A DNA stretch of 64,000 nt from Bacillota bacterium (GCA_023394045.1 JAEXBN010000043.1:18150-82149); one strand, 5' to 3'; counted from the first letter of the stretch, positions 26,586-36,299 are shown. Made by a program: numbers and translations. The notes: generated by a model from the sequence alone, not told the origin.

Positions 26586-28745
26586 TTATGCTTCCGTATT
26601 TTCTTCTTCGGAAGCCGCCTCATCGCTCACCAAGTTGAGCTGAGCAGCGATCAGATCACCCAGATTGGTTCCGATATCATCTCCGCCATCGAAGTTAATC
26701 TTTGGCTGAGCTTTGTGCTTCTCGCGAGCGGGACGGTTTTCCTGATTGGATTTTGCCTTCGGCGCAGCGTCACGGCGTTCAAAGCGAGCCGCATCATATT
26801 TCGGTGCAGCGGGAGCATCGGAGGAAGGTTCTTCCGTCTCTTCCTTATTTTCCCCTTCGGCCGGCTCCTCAAGAGCGCGTGTGGACAAAGCGATGCGCTG
26901 ACGCTCTTCATCAATGTCCAAGATCTTGACTTGCACTTCTTGGCCGACATTGTATTCATCGGAAGGTTTTTCCACATGATGATGTGAAATCTGCGACACA
27001 TGGATGAGTCCCTCAACGCCTTCTTTCAGACGGACAAAGGCGCCAAAATCAAGCAGATTCACGATGGTTCCGGTGACAACATCGCCCGGTTTATTTTCTT
27101 GTTTGAAGACTTCAAACGGTTTCGGAGTTTGCTGCTTCAGACCAAGAGAGATGCGGTTGCGCTCACGATTGGCTTTCAGAACGACCGGCTCCACTTCCTG
27201 ACCAATTTCAAGGACATCGGAGGGCTTATCAATGCGCTGCCATGAGATATCCGAAACATGGATCAGGCCATCGACGCCGCCCAGATCCACAAAGGCACCG
27301 AAATCCGTCATGCGGACCACTTTACCTTTTACGGTCTCACCGACGACGATCTTATCCCAAACTTCATCCAGCTGATCTTCAAGGACGGCACGGGCGGAAA
27401 GGACGACGCGACGTTTTCTTTCATCGATCGACAGGAATTTGCACTCCAAAGTCTGCCCTACGTACTGTTTGAAGTTCTTGACGAAATATGTTGCAATCTG
27501 AGACGCCGGAATAAATCCATTAATGCCCAGAACATTGGCGACCAAGCCACCGCGATTTTCTCCCGTGATCACGGCCTCAACGGTTTCGCCTGCTTCATAT
27601 TTTTCGACAAGCTTCGTCCAGTTTTTCAGACCTTCAACGCGACCCGTGGACAGAACAACATTTCCTTCTCCATCGTCCAGTTTGATCACGAAGACATCGA
27701 TCTCGTCCCCTTCATGGAAGCTTTCATGCGGATTTTTCCGCTCTTCTTCCGTCATCTCGTCGCTTTTAATGATTCCATCTGCGCGATAACGAATATCCAC
27801 ATAGACTTCATCATCCTTTACAGCGATGACGGTTCCTTTGACAATATCGCGAGGAAAAATCTTCACCATACTGTCTTCGATTTGCTCCATGAAATCTTCT
27901 TTTGTAAAATTCTCCATCCCTACGACGACCTCCTCAATAATCCAGTCCGGTGTGCTCGCACCGGCGGTTACTCCTATTTTATTCAATCCGATGATGTTTT
28001 GTAAAGTTAAATCCTTGAAAACTTCAATTTTTTGAGCATTTGGAGTCACATTTGAAGCCACTTGAAACAACTTTTCCGTATTGGAGGAGTCCCTTCCCCC
28101 AATCACAATCATGGCATCCACCTGTCTGGCGAGCGCGGCCGCTGCCTCTTGGCGCTCTCTTGTTGCCTGACAGATCGTTGGCGCGATCTCCTTTGGTACA
28201 TTGTCCGGAAGCGCCTCGCAAATCGATTCGTAAATCGAGCGGCGGTTGGTGGTTTGTGAGACCACAAATAGTGGGCGATCCACAGGAACCTCCCGTGCTT
28301 CCTCTTGCGAATGAACGATGACGGCTTCTTCATTCAAATAGCTTCGCATCGCGATCACTTCCGGATGCAGGGGATCGCCGACGATGACACAGCGTTTTCC
28401 CTCCTGTTCAGCTTTTTGCAACTTCCGGTAAATGGCAAGCAAAATGGGGCAAGTTCCATCAATGATCGTGGCACCTGTCGCATTCAGACGATCGCGATCC
28501 GTTTTGGTGATGCCATGCGCCCGGAGGATGATGACCGAATGAGGATTGAGGCATTGCTCCGCCTCTTCAATGCTGTTTAGAGTGATGAGCCCCTCATCTT
28601 CACGGCGGGATAAATATTGGGGATTATGCACCAGTGCGCCATAAGCATAAACGGTTTTGTGTTCTTTTAAAGCATTTTGAACCTGTTTATCAATATGGCG
28701 TACGCCAAAACAAAACCCAGCATGCTCTGCAAGATAAATCTTCAC
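26586..28745 (-). CDS. ispH: IspH fused to ribosomal protein S1 domains
   Basis: A 719-residue bifunctional protein. Residues 1 to about 285 are HMBPP reductase, the last enzyme of the MEP isoprenoid pathway, with iron-sulfur ligands Cys12, Cys99 and Cys192, His40, His77, His127 and Glu129 in LHPEV. Residues about 300-640 contain four S1 RNA-binding repeats (the last two have clear GxVxxxxDFGAFV motifs), followed by an acidic, Ala/Glu-rich tail of about 90 residues that is probably disordered. This fusion is characteristic of Clostridia; whether the two halves cooperate is unknown. Translation starts at GTG 28745, overlapping the plsC stop (GTGA). Confidence 0.95.
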   Translation of the reverse strand: MKIYLAEHAGFCFGVRHIDKQVQNALKEHKTVYAYGALVHNPQYLSRREDEGLITLNSIEEAEQCLNPHSVIILRAHGITKTDRDRLNATGATIIDGTCPILLAIYRKLQKAEQEGKRCVIVGDPLHPEVIAMRSYLNEEAVIVHSQEEAREVPVDRPLFVVSQTTNRRSIYESICEALPDNVPKEIAPTICQATRERQEAAAALARQVDAMIVIGGRDSSNTEKLFQVASNVTPNAQKIEVFKDLTLQNIIGLNKIGVTAGASTPDWIIEEVVVGMENFTKEDFMEQIEDSMVKIFPRDIVKGTVIAVKDDEVYVDIRYRADGIIKSDEMTEEERKNPHESFHEGDEIDVFVIKLDDGEGNVVLSTGRVEGLKNWTKLVEKYEAGETVEAVITGENRGGLVANVLGINGFIPASQIATYFVKNFKQYVGQTLECKFLSIDERKRRVVLSARAVLEDQLDEVWDKIVVGETVKGKVVRMTDFGAFVDLGGVDGLIHVSDISWQRIDKPSDVLEIGQEVEPVVLKANRERNRISLGLKQQTPKPFEVFKQENKPGDVVTGTIVNLLDFGAFVRLKEGVEGLIHVSQISHHHVEKPSDEYNVGQEVQVKILDIDEERQRIALSTRALEEPAEGENKEETEEPSSDAPAAPKYDAARFERRDAAPKAKSNQENRPAREKHKAQPKINFDGGDDIGTNLGDLIAAQLNLVSDEAASEEENTEA

Positions 28746-29374
28746 CGGGGATCCTCGTTTTCTTCTTTCTGCGGTGGATCGGATGGTCTTTCGACAAAAG
28801 CCGTTATGGGAAGATGCGTTCCATAGATCGTATTAAACACTTTTGCGGTGATCATCGTCCTCGCTTCATGACGTGGAAGGGATGAAAATTCTTCCGTCTG
28901 GAGAACGGGACGAAAACGAATCACGAAATCGGATCGAAAATGATAGGTGGATTCAATGTATATACAGTAGACCGGAACGCGCGATTTTTGAACTAAGTAT
29001 CCGATCCCTTCTTTCATTGCATGGGGGTCCTGAACCTTCATCCGGTGTCCTTCCGGAAAGATCCCGAGAACCTGCCCATTTTTAAGAACTTGCAGCATTT
29101 CCCGAAGCGCGCGGATATCGTTGTTCTCCCGATCCACATAAATCGCCCCCCACCGGCGCAGCAAGCGGCCAATGAGCGGAAGATGGGACAGCTCTTTTTT
29201 CGCCACAATTTTTCCTGAATCCGGGAGAATCATGTACATGGCCAAAGCATCCCAATTGGATCCATGATTGGCGCAGATGATGGATGGCTTCTGGATGGAA
29301 GGCGGCTCTTCCATTTTGAGCCGGAAGAAGACGCGCAAAACCCAATGAGCCAAATGCTTTGTCCATCCGCTCAT
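28742..29374 (-). CDS. plsC: 1-acyl-glycerol-3-phosphate acyltransferase
   Basis: A 210-residue membrane-associated acyltransferase forming phosphatidic acid from lysophosphatidic acid. The catalytic H-x4-D motif is in ANHGSNWDAL; the second block reads FPEGHRMK, where most family members have EGTR, so a Thr to His change is present in the substrate-binding motif. The ATG at 29374 overlaps the cmk stop (ATGA); a GTG nine bases upstream is an alternative. Together with PlsY at 45646-46248 it supplies two successive acylation steps. Confidence 0.9.
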   Translation of the reverse strand: MSGWTKHLAHWVLRVFFRLKMEEPPSIQKPSIICANHGSNWDALAMYMILPDSGKIVAKKELSHLPLIGRLLRRWGAIYVDRENNDIRALREMLQVLKNGQVLGIFPEGHRMKVQDPHAMKEGIGYLVQKSRVPVYCIYIESTYHFRSDFVIRFRPVLQTEEFSSLPRHEARTMITAKVFNTIYGTHLPITAFVERPSDPPQKEENEDPR

Positions 29375-30015
29375 CGTTCCCACTCTTTCCGAATATAATG
29401 AACGACATCTTCCAGTGTCATCTCTGAAGTATCCAGCAGGATGGCATCCTCCGCTGGACGAAGAGGAGAAATGGGTCTGGTGGAATCATAGCGGTCTCTC
29501 TCGATAATAGAAGAGAGCACTTCTTCGTAAGACATGGCGGAGTGCGCTTTAGGATCGTTCAAGCGCCTCTTGGCGCGGACTTCTGGTGTTGCGGTCAGGT
29601 AAATTTTCAGATCGGCATGTGGCAGCACCACCGTCCCAATATCCCGCCCGTCAAGAATGACATCTTGTTGTTGAGCGATCTCCTGTTGTAAACGAACCAT
29701 TCTTTTGCGAACTTCTGCATACCCGGAGACAACAGAAACCGTTGCGGTGACTTCATCCGAACGGATTTCCTTCGAGACATCCCTCCCATTCAAAAAGATT
29801 TGATGCGGTTTCATTTCAAGATCAACCGTTTTTAGCAGTTCCACCACCTGTTCTTCCTGAAGCGGGTCGATGCCGGCTTCCAGCACAGCAAGCGTGAGGG
29901 CGCGGTACATCGCTCCGGTATCTAGGTGCGCAATCTGGAGTTCCTGTGAAAGGCGCTCCGCTACGGTGCTTTTTCCGGATCCTGCCGGTCCGTCAATGGC
30001 CATGGTTCGTGACAT
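29371..30015 (-). CDS. cmk: Cytidylate kinase
   Basis: A 214-residue nucleoside monophosphate kinase that phosphorylates CMP and dCMP. The P-loop GPAGSGKST is at residues 9-17, LDTGAMYRALTL is the CMP-binding signature, and GRDIGTVVLP and the RDRYDSTR segment complete the family pattern. The cmk-plsC-ispH/S1 order is typical of Clostridia. AGGAATT precedes the ATG. Confidence 0.97.
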   Translation of the reverse strand: MSRTMAIDGPAGSGKSTVAERLSQELQIAHLDTGAMYRALTLAVLEAGIDPLQEEQVVELLKTVDLEMKPHQIFLNGRDVSKEIRSDEVTATVSVVSGYAEVRKRMVRLQQEIAQQQDVILDGRDIGTVVLPHADLKIYLTATPEVRAKRRLNDPKAHSAMSYEEVLSSIIERDRYDSTRPISPLRPAEDAILLDTSEMTLEDVVHYIRKEWER

Positions 30016-30039
30016 AATTCCTCGTTTCTATCGGTATTT

Positions 30040-31311
30040 CTATCGGTTCAATGGTTTGGCATGCGCGTCTGCACACAGAGCTGCGGCGGAGAGCCCTGCC
30101 AAATGTCCGGTGGAAAAGGCAAGCTGTAAATTATATCCTCCGGTCTGCGCATCCACATCAAGAATTTCTCCAGCAAAAAACAGATGTTGTTGAATCCGGG
30201 ACTGCATGGTATGAGGATCCACTTCACGCACATTCACCCCTCCGCGCGTGATGACCGCTTGTTTGAATGAGCCAAGAGATTCCACTGTGAGCGGAAAGCG
30301 TTTCAGAAGATCAATAAATCGGTTGGCATCGGATCGAGTCCAGTCATGAAAAGGAAAGTCGCTTTTCCATCCTCCCTTTTCGAGAAACACGGAAATCACG
30401 CGTTGCGGAAGAAATGTGGAAAACAAGGTTCCCAGGTGACGATTGGCTCCGGAGTCGCGCTCTCTTGTGAGTCTGCGACGCAGCTGTTCTTCGGTCAATG
30501 CAGGTTTCCAGTCCAGCGTGAGTTTTTGCCCTTTCACTTCCGTTCCGGACAAATCTGACGATAAAGTGAGAACGATGGGCCCGGAGATGCCATCTCTCGT
30601 AAACACCATTTCTCCGAAATAGGTTTTCTTTTTTTTGCTTGTTCCCGTGCTTAACGCGATGTTTCGCAGCGAAATCCCCTCCCAGTCTGCAATAAAATTT
30701 TCCTGCAGTTGAATGGGCACCAGAGAAGGAGACGTCGGACTCAAGCTGTGTCCAAATTGCTTTGCAAAGCGATATCCATCTCCGGTGGACCCCGTTCCCG
30801 GATAGGATAATCCGCCTGTGGCAACGATCAGGTTTCGGGCTTCCAGACGCTGTTGTTTATCCTCGGAAAAGAGAATGAAATGTTCCTTCTCAACCTGAAT
30901 GGAGTCGACGCGGAAATGATACCGCAGTTCCACGCGATGTTGCTCCAGAGATTGACGCAACACGCGGATAATGTCGCTGGAATGATCGCTCGTTGGAAAG
31001 ACACGTCCGCCGCGTTCCACTTTGAGCGGCTGACCATGTGTTTCGAAAAACCGTATGGTTTCCTCATTCGAAAAGGAAGCGAAAGCCGAATAAAGAAAGC
31101 GCGGATTCCTGCAAACATGTTTCAAAAACTCCGGCAATGGCGCTTTGTTGGTGACGTTGCACCGCCCTTTTCCCGTGATATAAATCTTTTTTCCGGGTTT
31201 TTCATTTCCATCCGCGATGACCACATCGACGCCCGATTGTGAAGCGGCAATTCCCGCCATGCAACCGGCGGCACCCATTCCGATAATGGCAACATCATAG
31301 ATTTTGATCAT
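30040..31311 (-). CDS. HI0933/BaiN-family flavoprotein
   Basis: A 423-residue FAD-dependent oxidoreductase. The dinucleotide-binding GMGAAGCMAG is at residues 11-20, followed by KPGKKIYITGKGRCNVTN, a segment diagnostic of the HI0933/YhiN family, and a C-terminal second FAD contact FAGEILDVDAQTGGYNLQ. Some relatives reduce bile-acid intermediates (BaiN), but most are uncharacterised and the substrate cannot be told here. The gene overlaps the pseudouridine synthase gene by 17 bases and precedes cmk, a common clostridial arrangement. Confidence 0.9.
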   Translation of the reverse strand: MIKIYDVAIIGMGAAGCMAGIAASQSGVDVVIADGNEKPGKKIYITGKGRCNVTNKAPLPEFLKHVCRNPRFLYSAFASFSNEETIRFFETHGQPLKVERGGRVFPTSDHSSDIIRVLRQSLEQHRVELRYHFRVDSIQVEKEHFILFSEDKQQRLEARNLIVATGGLSYPGTGSTGDGYRFAKQFGHSLSPTSPSLVPIQLQENFIADWEGISLRNIALSTGTSKKKKTYFGEMVFTRDGISGPIVLTLSSDLSGTEVKGQKLTLDWKPALTEEQLRRRLTRERDSGANRHLGTLFSTFLPQRVISVFLEKGGWKSDFPFHDWTRSDANRFIDLLKRFPLTVESLGSFKQAVITRGGVNVREVDPHTMQSRIQQHLFFAGEILDVDAQTGGYNLQLAFSTGHLAGLSAAALCADAHAKPLNR

Positions 31312-32053
31312 TCAAGACCTCTTTCTTTTCATCGGAATTGAGTGGGATCCATTCTCCCGGAGCCAATGTCCCGAGGCGGAGAGATCCAATGCGAACGCGG
31401 ATCAATCGGATGACCTCATATCCCAGTCGATGAAAGAGCCGCCGAATTTCCCGCTTTCTGCCCTCATGAAGCACGATATGAAGAATGCTCGCGCCTTCTC
31501 GATCCGGAGGCCAATCCGGAATTTGATGATCCGATGCTTCACGTTGATGAAAGATCCATATCCGGTCAGGATGGTAAACTTCTTTTCCATCGTGAATTCC
31601 CCTTAAAGCGCGCAGACGATCTTTTTCATCCAAGGCGCGATCCAAAACGACCAGATATTCTTTTTCGGTATTGGCAGAAGGATGAGCGATTTGCTGTGAA
31701 AAGGCGCCGTCATTAGTGACAAGCAGCAGTCCTTCTGAATCGCGATCCAGCCGTCCGATACTAAAAAGCCCCGGCTCATCCGGCAGATCTTCATAAATCA
31801 GCCGCCCCCCATGCGGATCAAAATGGCTGCAGAGGCTTCCCCTCGGTTTATGATAAAGATAAGTGGAGGTCTGCTTCGGAGGCTGAATGTCTTTCCCATC
31901 CACCACGACGCGATCGCCGGGTTCAATCATGGTGGACAGCGTCTCAACCGGTTTTCCGTTGCAAAACACCCGCCCCTCTCGGATGAGCTCTTCCGATTTG
32001 CGGCGTGATGCGACGCCGGCTCTCGCCAAATAGCGATTAATCCGCATTCTCAT
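31295..32053 (-). CDS. 16S/23S rRNA pseudouridine synthase, RsuA/RluB family
   Basis: A 252-residue enzyme with an N-terminal S4 RNA-binding domain (about residues 1-60, RINRYLARAGVASRRKSEELI) and a catalytic domain with the conserved GRLDRDSEGLLLVTNDG containing the nucleophile Asp. The KPRG and EGRKREIRRLF motifs fit the RluB branch acting on 23S rRNA, but RsuA cannot be excluded. Three close ATGs compete; 32053 is chosen for spacing to GGGAG, with 32047 and 32062 possible. It overlaps scpB by 17 bases, the usual scpA-scpB-rluB order. Confidence 0.92.
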   Translation of the reverse strand: MRMRINRYLARAGVASRRKSEELIREGRVFCNGKPVETLSTMIEPGDRVVVDGKDIQPPKQTSTYLYHKPRGSLCSHFDPHGGRLIYEDLPDEPGLFSIGRLDRDSEGLLLVTNDGAFSQQIAHPSANTEKEYLVVLDRALDEKDRLRALRGIHDGKEVYHPDRIWIFHQREASDHQIPDWPPDREGASILHIVLHEGRKREIRRLFHRLGYEVIRLIRVRIGSLRLGTLAPGEWIPLNSDEKKEVLNDQNL

Positions 32054-32588
32054 GATTCTCATTCTCCCACATCGCTTCCACCTCTGAGCGGGAAGGCAAA
32101 GCTTCGAGAGATTCCAGCGCAAAAGCGCGCAGAAATTCGCGGGTGGTGCGATAGAGAATGGGTCGTCCGATCTGATCCAGACGGCCGGCTTCTTCAATCA
32201 GTCCGCGATCCAATAGCGTATCAATGGAGCCTGAACTTTTTACACCGCGGATTTCATCAATGGCGATACGGGTCACCGGCTGATCGTAGGCGATGATGGC
32301 CAGCGTTTCGAGCGCCGAGTTGGATAGCCGTTTGTTTTGGGAAGAGCCGAATAATTTTTCGAATACCTCTGCATGCTCCTCCCGCGTGCTCAACTGTACG
32401 GCATCACCGACACGGCGCAACCGGAGTCCTCGATCTGGACGATCCCATGCCTGCATCATACGTTCAATGAGCTGGTTGGTCTCTAAAGGAGTCCGTTCCA
32501 GAAGACGTGCCAGATCTTCGATCGGAAGCGGATCTCCCCAGACATATAAAATACCCTCAATCAGAGCCATCTGTTCGGCTTCACTCAC
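32037..32588 (-). CDS. scpB: Segregation and condensation protein B
   Basis: A 183-residue winged-helix protein that dimerises and joins ScpA and SMC in the condensin complex. Signatures include VQLSTREEHAEVFEKLF and LSNSALETLAIIAYDQPVTRIAIDEIRGV. A GTG start at 32588 is chosen because AGGAGG lies five bases upstream; it overlaps the scpA stop by eight bases. A slightly longer frame exists but has no matching signals. Confidence 0.95.
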   Translation of the reverse strand: MSEAEQMALIEGILYVWGDPLPIEDLARLLERTPLETNQLIERMMQAWDRPDRGLRLRRVGDAVQLSTREEHAEVFEKLFGSSQNKRLSNSALETLAIIAYDQPVTRIAIDEIRGVKSSGSIDTLLDRGLIEEAGRLDQIGRPILYRTTREFLRAFALESLEALPSRSEVEAMWENENHENAD

Positions 32589-33414
32589 ATGTCCCTCCTC
32601 TGCGCGCATCGTTTGCGCGACCGGTCTCCATCTCTGCGTATTCTTCGGAATGATTTCCCTGATGTGCCATGCGCTGATTCAGAAGAGCAACCGCTTGCTC
32701 CGGATGCCCGACCGAAATCGAAATCATGTGATTTTCGCCCTTCTGACGAATCTCAAGAACTTCCCGACGCGATAACTCCAAAAGCAAAAGAAACGTCGTG
32801 ATCAGATTTCCCTTGGCATGATCCGTATCAAACAAATCAGCAAAGGTGAAATAGGTTCCTTGTTCCAAACGGGATCGGATGCGTTTGGCAACCACATCGT
32901 CGGGATAAGGATCCATCGCCATGATTGAGTCCACGTGAAAAGTGAGATGATGCGACCTTTTTCTTTCATCCAAGCGGCGCAAGGCCTTCAGAAGATCATC
33001 AGGCTGCCCTTCAATCATGGGGAGCGGCTGGCTTCGAAACCGCTCCGGATCTTCCTGCATCTTCACTAGACGGCGGAGCGCCTGCTCTTCGCCGGGACGA
33101 AGACGCGCAGACAATTCTTTGAATGTCCGGTAGGCAACCAGCCGACGGATGAATTCTTCACGGCTGACGGGAATCTCTTCGTCTTCATTTTGATCCTGCA
33201 GGAGCATTCTCGCCTTCATTTGAACCAAAATGGAGGCCATGCGGATGAAATCGCTAAGTTCTTCCGGAGTGAGATGCATCTGTTGCATCACATCAAGAAA
33301 CTGCTCGGTGATTTGAGAAATTTCAATGGCATAGATATCCAGCTTTGATTGGTGCAGCAGCTCAAGAAGCAAGTCCATCGGACCATGAAAAGCATCCAGA
33401 TCGATTTGAATCAT
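32581..33414 (-). CDS. scpA: Segregation and condensation protein A
   Basis: A 277-residue kleisin that bridges SMC heads and binds ScpB. The N-terminal FHGPMDLLLELLHQSKLDIY segment is the family hallmark, and the C-terminal winged helix contains FLLLLELSRREVLEIRQ. The ATG overlaps the preceding protease stop (ATGA). The last residues (Arg/Gly-rich) extend a little beyond the usual end because scpB starts within them. Confidence 0.96.
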   Translation of the reverse strand: MIQIDLDAFHGPMDLLLELLHQSKLDIYAIEISQITEQFLDVMQQMHLTPEELSDFIRMASILVQMKARMLLQDQNEDEEIPVSREEFIRRLVAYRTFKELSARLRPGEEQALRRLVKMQEDPERFRSQPLPMIEGQPDDLLKALRRLDERKRSHHLTFHVDSIMAMDPYPDDVVAKRIRSRLEQGTYFTFADLFDTDHAKGNLITTFLLLLELSRREVLEIRQKGENHMISISVGHPEQAVALLNQRMAHQGNHSEEYAEMETGRANDARRGGTCE

Positions 33415-34031
33415 CGAAAGAAGCCTCCTACAAAGGTCAGCATCCCTTCAAGAATGGCGTTGGAGATGGGCACGGAAATCCGTCCGAGGGCGCCGCTGAA
33501 AACCAAAACAGGAATCAGCCATCTGGTGATATGTTCATACCTCGATACTTGCCATTCCACTTCTTCAGGAAGAATGCTGAACAGCACTTTGGATCCGTCC
33601 AGCGGCGGAATCGGAATCAGATTGAATACGAAGAAAAATACGCCATAAAGCATAATTTCCGTCAGAAGGGCGGCAAGAAAGGTCCATTCGATGGGAATGA
33701 GATAGAGCAGGAATGCCGCAATCAGAGCGCTGAGAAAATTTGTGGTGACCCCCGCCAGCGAGGTGGTGAGAAGCCCGAGCCGCCGATTGGTGAATCGCGA
33801 GGGATTAATGGGTACAGGTTTTGCCCAGCCAAAATGAAAGAGGAGGAGACTGATCAGCCCGATCGGGTCAATATGCGGAAGCGGATTGAAGGTCAGTCTC
33901 CCCTGCTCTTTCGCCGTTGGATCACCATTCCAGAGCGCAACAAGCCCATGCGCGACTTCATGAGTCAGAATCGTATAGAGAATGGCAATGACGGATACGA
34001 TGGTCTGGAGAGGATCGGAAAGATTAAACAT
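33411..34031 (-). CDS. Site-2 protease family (M50) membrane metalloprotease
   Basis: A 206-residue protein with about five membrane segments, a zinc-binding HEVAH at residues 24-28, and the third-ligand region NLIPIPPLDG (consensus NPxPPLDG) near residues 140-150. This short M50 type sits next to scpA in many Firmicutes; its substrate is unknown. Tandem ATGs at 34034 and 34031 follow GGAG; the second is used here. It overlaps the NUDIX gene. In sporulating Clostridia spoIIM and xerD often lie between these genes, but not here. Confidence 0.9.
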   Translation of the reverse strand: MFNLSDPLQTIVSVIAILYTILTHEVAHGLVALWNGDPTAKEQGRLTFNPLPHIDPIGLISLLLFHFGWAKPVPINPSRFTNRRLGLLTTSLAGVTTNFLSALIAAFLLYLIPIEWTFLAALLTEIMLYGVFFFVFNLIPIPPLDGSKVLFSILPEEVEWQVSRYEHITRWLIPVLVFSGALGRISVPISNAILEGMLTFVGGFFR

Positions 34032-34596
34032 CATGTTCTCCGCTCTGGTGCTTCTTGAGCTGCTGATAGGCATAGAGAATGGCGATGATGCTTTTCGCGT
34101 CGACCATTTCGAAATTCATGACCATGTTGTACAAGGATTCGATGCGGTGCTCTTCCACATTGAGGAATTCGGTCAAATCCAACTCTTTCGGCGATGCGAC
34201 AAGGTCGCGGGCAAGAAACAGGCTCAATTTCTCATTTGTAAAACCTGGAGAGGCATAGGCATCCAGCAGATAGTCCATCTGATTGGCTCGATAGCCCACC
34301 TCTTCTTGTAATTCACGCTGCGCCGCTTCTCCCGGATTTTCTCCAGGTTCCACCAGTCCAGCGGGAATTTCCAGCAGCATTTCTTTCACGGCCGCCCGGT
34401 ATTGCCGAACCATATACATGGTATGTTCGTCTTTTAGAGCGATGATCCCAACGCCACGCTGATGATCGACAATTTCGCGCTTGGCGTACATCATGTTCGG
34501 AAGCTCTACGGTTTCCACGCGCAGATGCACAATGCGTCCATCATAAATTTCTTCCGATTTAATCGTACGCTCTGGGGCCGCTTGTTTGTCTGTCAT
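34024..34596 (-). CDS. NUDIX hydrolase, ADP-ribose pyrophosphatase type
   Basis: A 190-residue hydrolase with a complete Nudix box, GLVEPGENPGEAAQRELQEE followed by VGY, near residues 97-119, and the preceding QYRAAVKEMLLEIPAG typical of ADP-ribose diphosphatases (NudF type). It would cleave ADP-ribose or a related nucleoside diphosphate sugar. Its ATG overlaps the recN stop (ATGA). Confidence 0.93.
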   Translation of the reverse strand: MTDKQAAPERTIKSEEIYDGRIVHLRVETVELPNMMYAKREIVDHQRGVGIIALKDEHTMYMVRQYRAAVKEMLLEIPAGLVEPGENPGEAAQRELQEEVGYRANQMDYLLDAYASPGFTNEKLSLFLARDLVASPKELDLTEFLNVEEHRIESLYNMVMNFEMVDAKSIIAILYAYQQLKKHQSGEHDV

Positions 34597-36299
34597 AAAG
34601 CATCCTCTCTGTTTCGACGTGTTGCTTTCGCCTGGTCAATCATTTCAACCGCGCTCTTTCGGGTCAGATCGGTAATGGTTACCCCTCCGATTAGGCGCGC
34701 CTGCTCATTCACCCGGCCTTCCTGATCCAGAATTTCCATTCGGGAATACGTTCGTCCATTCGGAGACTCTTTCCAGATCCGAAAATGAACATCCGCCATC
34801 GCTGCAATTTGAGGAAGATGGGTGATGACCAGCACCTGATGGTGAGCGGTCAATCTCTGAAGCTTTTCTGCGACAATCTGAGCAGTTCGACCGCTGATAC
34901 CGGTATCAATTTCATCAAAAACCAGCGTGGGCATCCCTGTGATTTCTGAAGCAATCATCTTTAAGGCCAACATGAAACGGGACATCTCTCCACCGCTCGC
35001 CACTTCGGAAAGAGGGCGCATCGGCTCCCCCGGATTGGTCGAGATATAAAAGTCGATCCGATCATACCCTTCTGAGGTCACAACATCCAGCTTTTCAAAT
35101 GGAATGGCGAAGGACATCTGACGGATCGCCATCTGCATCATTTCATCGCGGACACGAGCTTCCAAACGCTTTGCCGCATCTACGCGCAAACCGTGAAGAT
35201 GATCGGCCGTGATTCGAATCTCGTTCCCCCTTTTTTTCAACTCTTCATCAATGGCCTGGCGACGCTCTTCCAGATGTTCCAATGTTTCTAGACGGGCTTT
35301 GATCTCCTCAAGGAAGGCAAGGATTTGATCTTTATTATGTCCATATTTTCGTTTCAAAGTCTGAAGCCCTTGAAATACCTGGTCAATTTCGTGAATGCGC
35401 TCCGGATTGATATCGATGCGATCCCGGTATCGTCTGAGCTGGGTGCGCAGCGTATCCAGCTCGGCATCAATCTGCCAGATGAGATCGACCATTGGCCGAA
35501 CATCCCGATCTTTTTGTGCAAACGCCTCAAAAGACTGCGCAATTTGCTGCACGCCGCTTCGAAGAGATGGATCATCGCCATCAATGGAGGCTAAAAGCTG
35601 ATTGCTCATCTGAAGACGTTCTGTCGCAGAATTGAGCGCTTTATATTCTGCAACCAAGGCATCTTCATCCATCCATTCCAGCCCGGCTTCTTCAATTTCT
35701 TTTTTCTGGTAATGGAGCAAATCGAGTTCACGCTGCGCTTCTTCTTCTGAGAGGGAAAGAGAGCGCCGCTCTTCCAGCCACTTTTTTCGCTGTTTCAAAA
35801 GCGCGCTGAGCCGCTTCCGATCTTCCATGGCTTCATCGCCAATGAACGCATCCAGAAGAGGAAGATACGTTTTGGGATTGCGAAGAAGGCTTTGAGCATT
35901 TTGGGCATGAATGTCCAGCAACGGCTCCATGATGGAACGAAGCGTCTGCAGAGTCACACTGACGTCATTGATGCGCTGCTTCGATCCATGGCTGGTCAAG
36001 GTTCGGCGAATGAGGAGCGTGTCCTCTTCCATGGGAATATCCAGATCCTGGCATTGCTGTTTCAGATCCTGGTAGGAGAGCAGATCCGGAGAGAGCGAAA
36101 ACAGCGCTTCGACGGTGCTGTCTCCCTCATCGCGGCGAACATTCTGATCCGATTTGGCTCCGCGAATAAAATCCAGTGCACTGACGAAGACGCTTTTTCC
36201 TGAACCCGTTTCTCCGGTAATAACGGATTCGCCGGAAGAAAATTGCACTTGGACATCCTCAATCAGTGCAAAATGATGAATCCGTAATTCTCTTAGCAT
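34593..36299 (-). CDS. recN: DNA repair protein RecN
   Basis: A 568-residue SMC-like protein for double-strand break repair. N-terminal Walker A GETGSGKS is at residues 29-36; two coiled-coil stretches flank a short hinge (about residues 150-370); the C-terminal half has the ABC signature VASGGEMSRFMLA and Walker B PTLVFDEIDTGISG. Its ATG overlaps the argR stop (TAATG). In Bacillus and Clostridia spoIVB and spo0A follow recN; here a NUDIX gene follows. Confidence 0.97.
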   Translation of the reverse strand: MLRELRIHHFALIEDVQVQFSSGESVITGETGSGKSVFVSALDFIRGAKSDQNVRRDEGDSTVEALFSLSPDLLSYQDLKQQCQDLDIPMEEDTLLIRRTLTSHGSKQRINDVSVTLQTLRSIMEPLLDIHAQNAQSLLRNPKTYLPLLDAFIGDEAMEDRKRLSALLKQRKKWLEERRSLSLSEEEAQRELDLLHYQKKEIEEAGLEWMDEDALVAEYKALNSATERLQMSNQLLASIDGDDPSLRSGVQQIAQSFEAFAQKDRDVRPMVDLIWQIDAELDTLRTQLRRYRDRIDINPERIHEIDQVFQGLQTLKRKYGHNKDQILAFLEEIKARLETLEHLEERRQAIDEELKKRGNEIRITADHLHGLRVDAAKRLEARVRDEMMQMAIRQMSFAIPFEKLDVVTSEGYDRIDFYISTNPGEPMRPLSEVASGGEMSRFMLALKMIASEITGMPTLVFDEIDTGISGRTAQIVAEKLQRLTAHHQVLVITHLPQIAAMADVHFRIWKESPNGRTYSRMEILDQEGRVNEQARLIGGVTITDLTRKSAVEMIDQAKATRRNREDAL

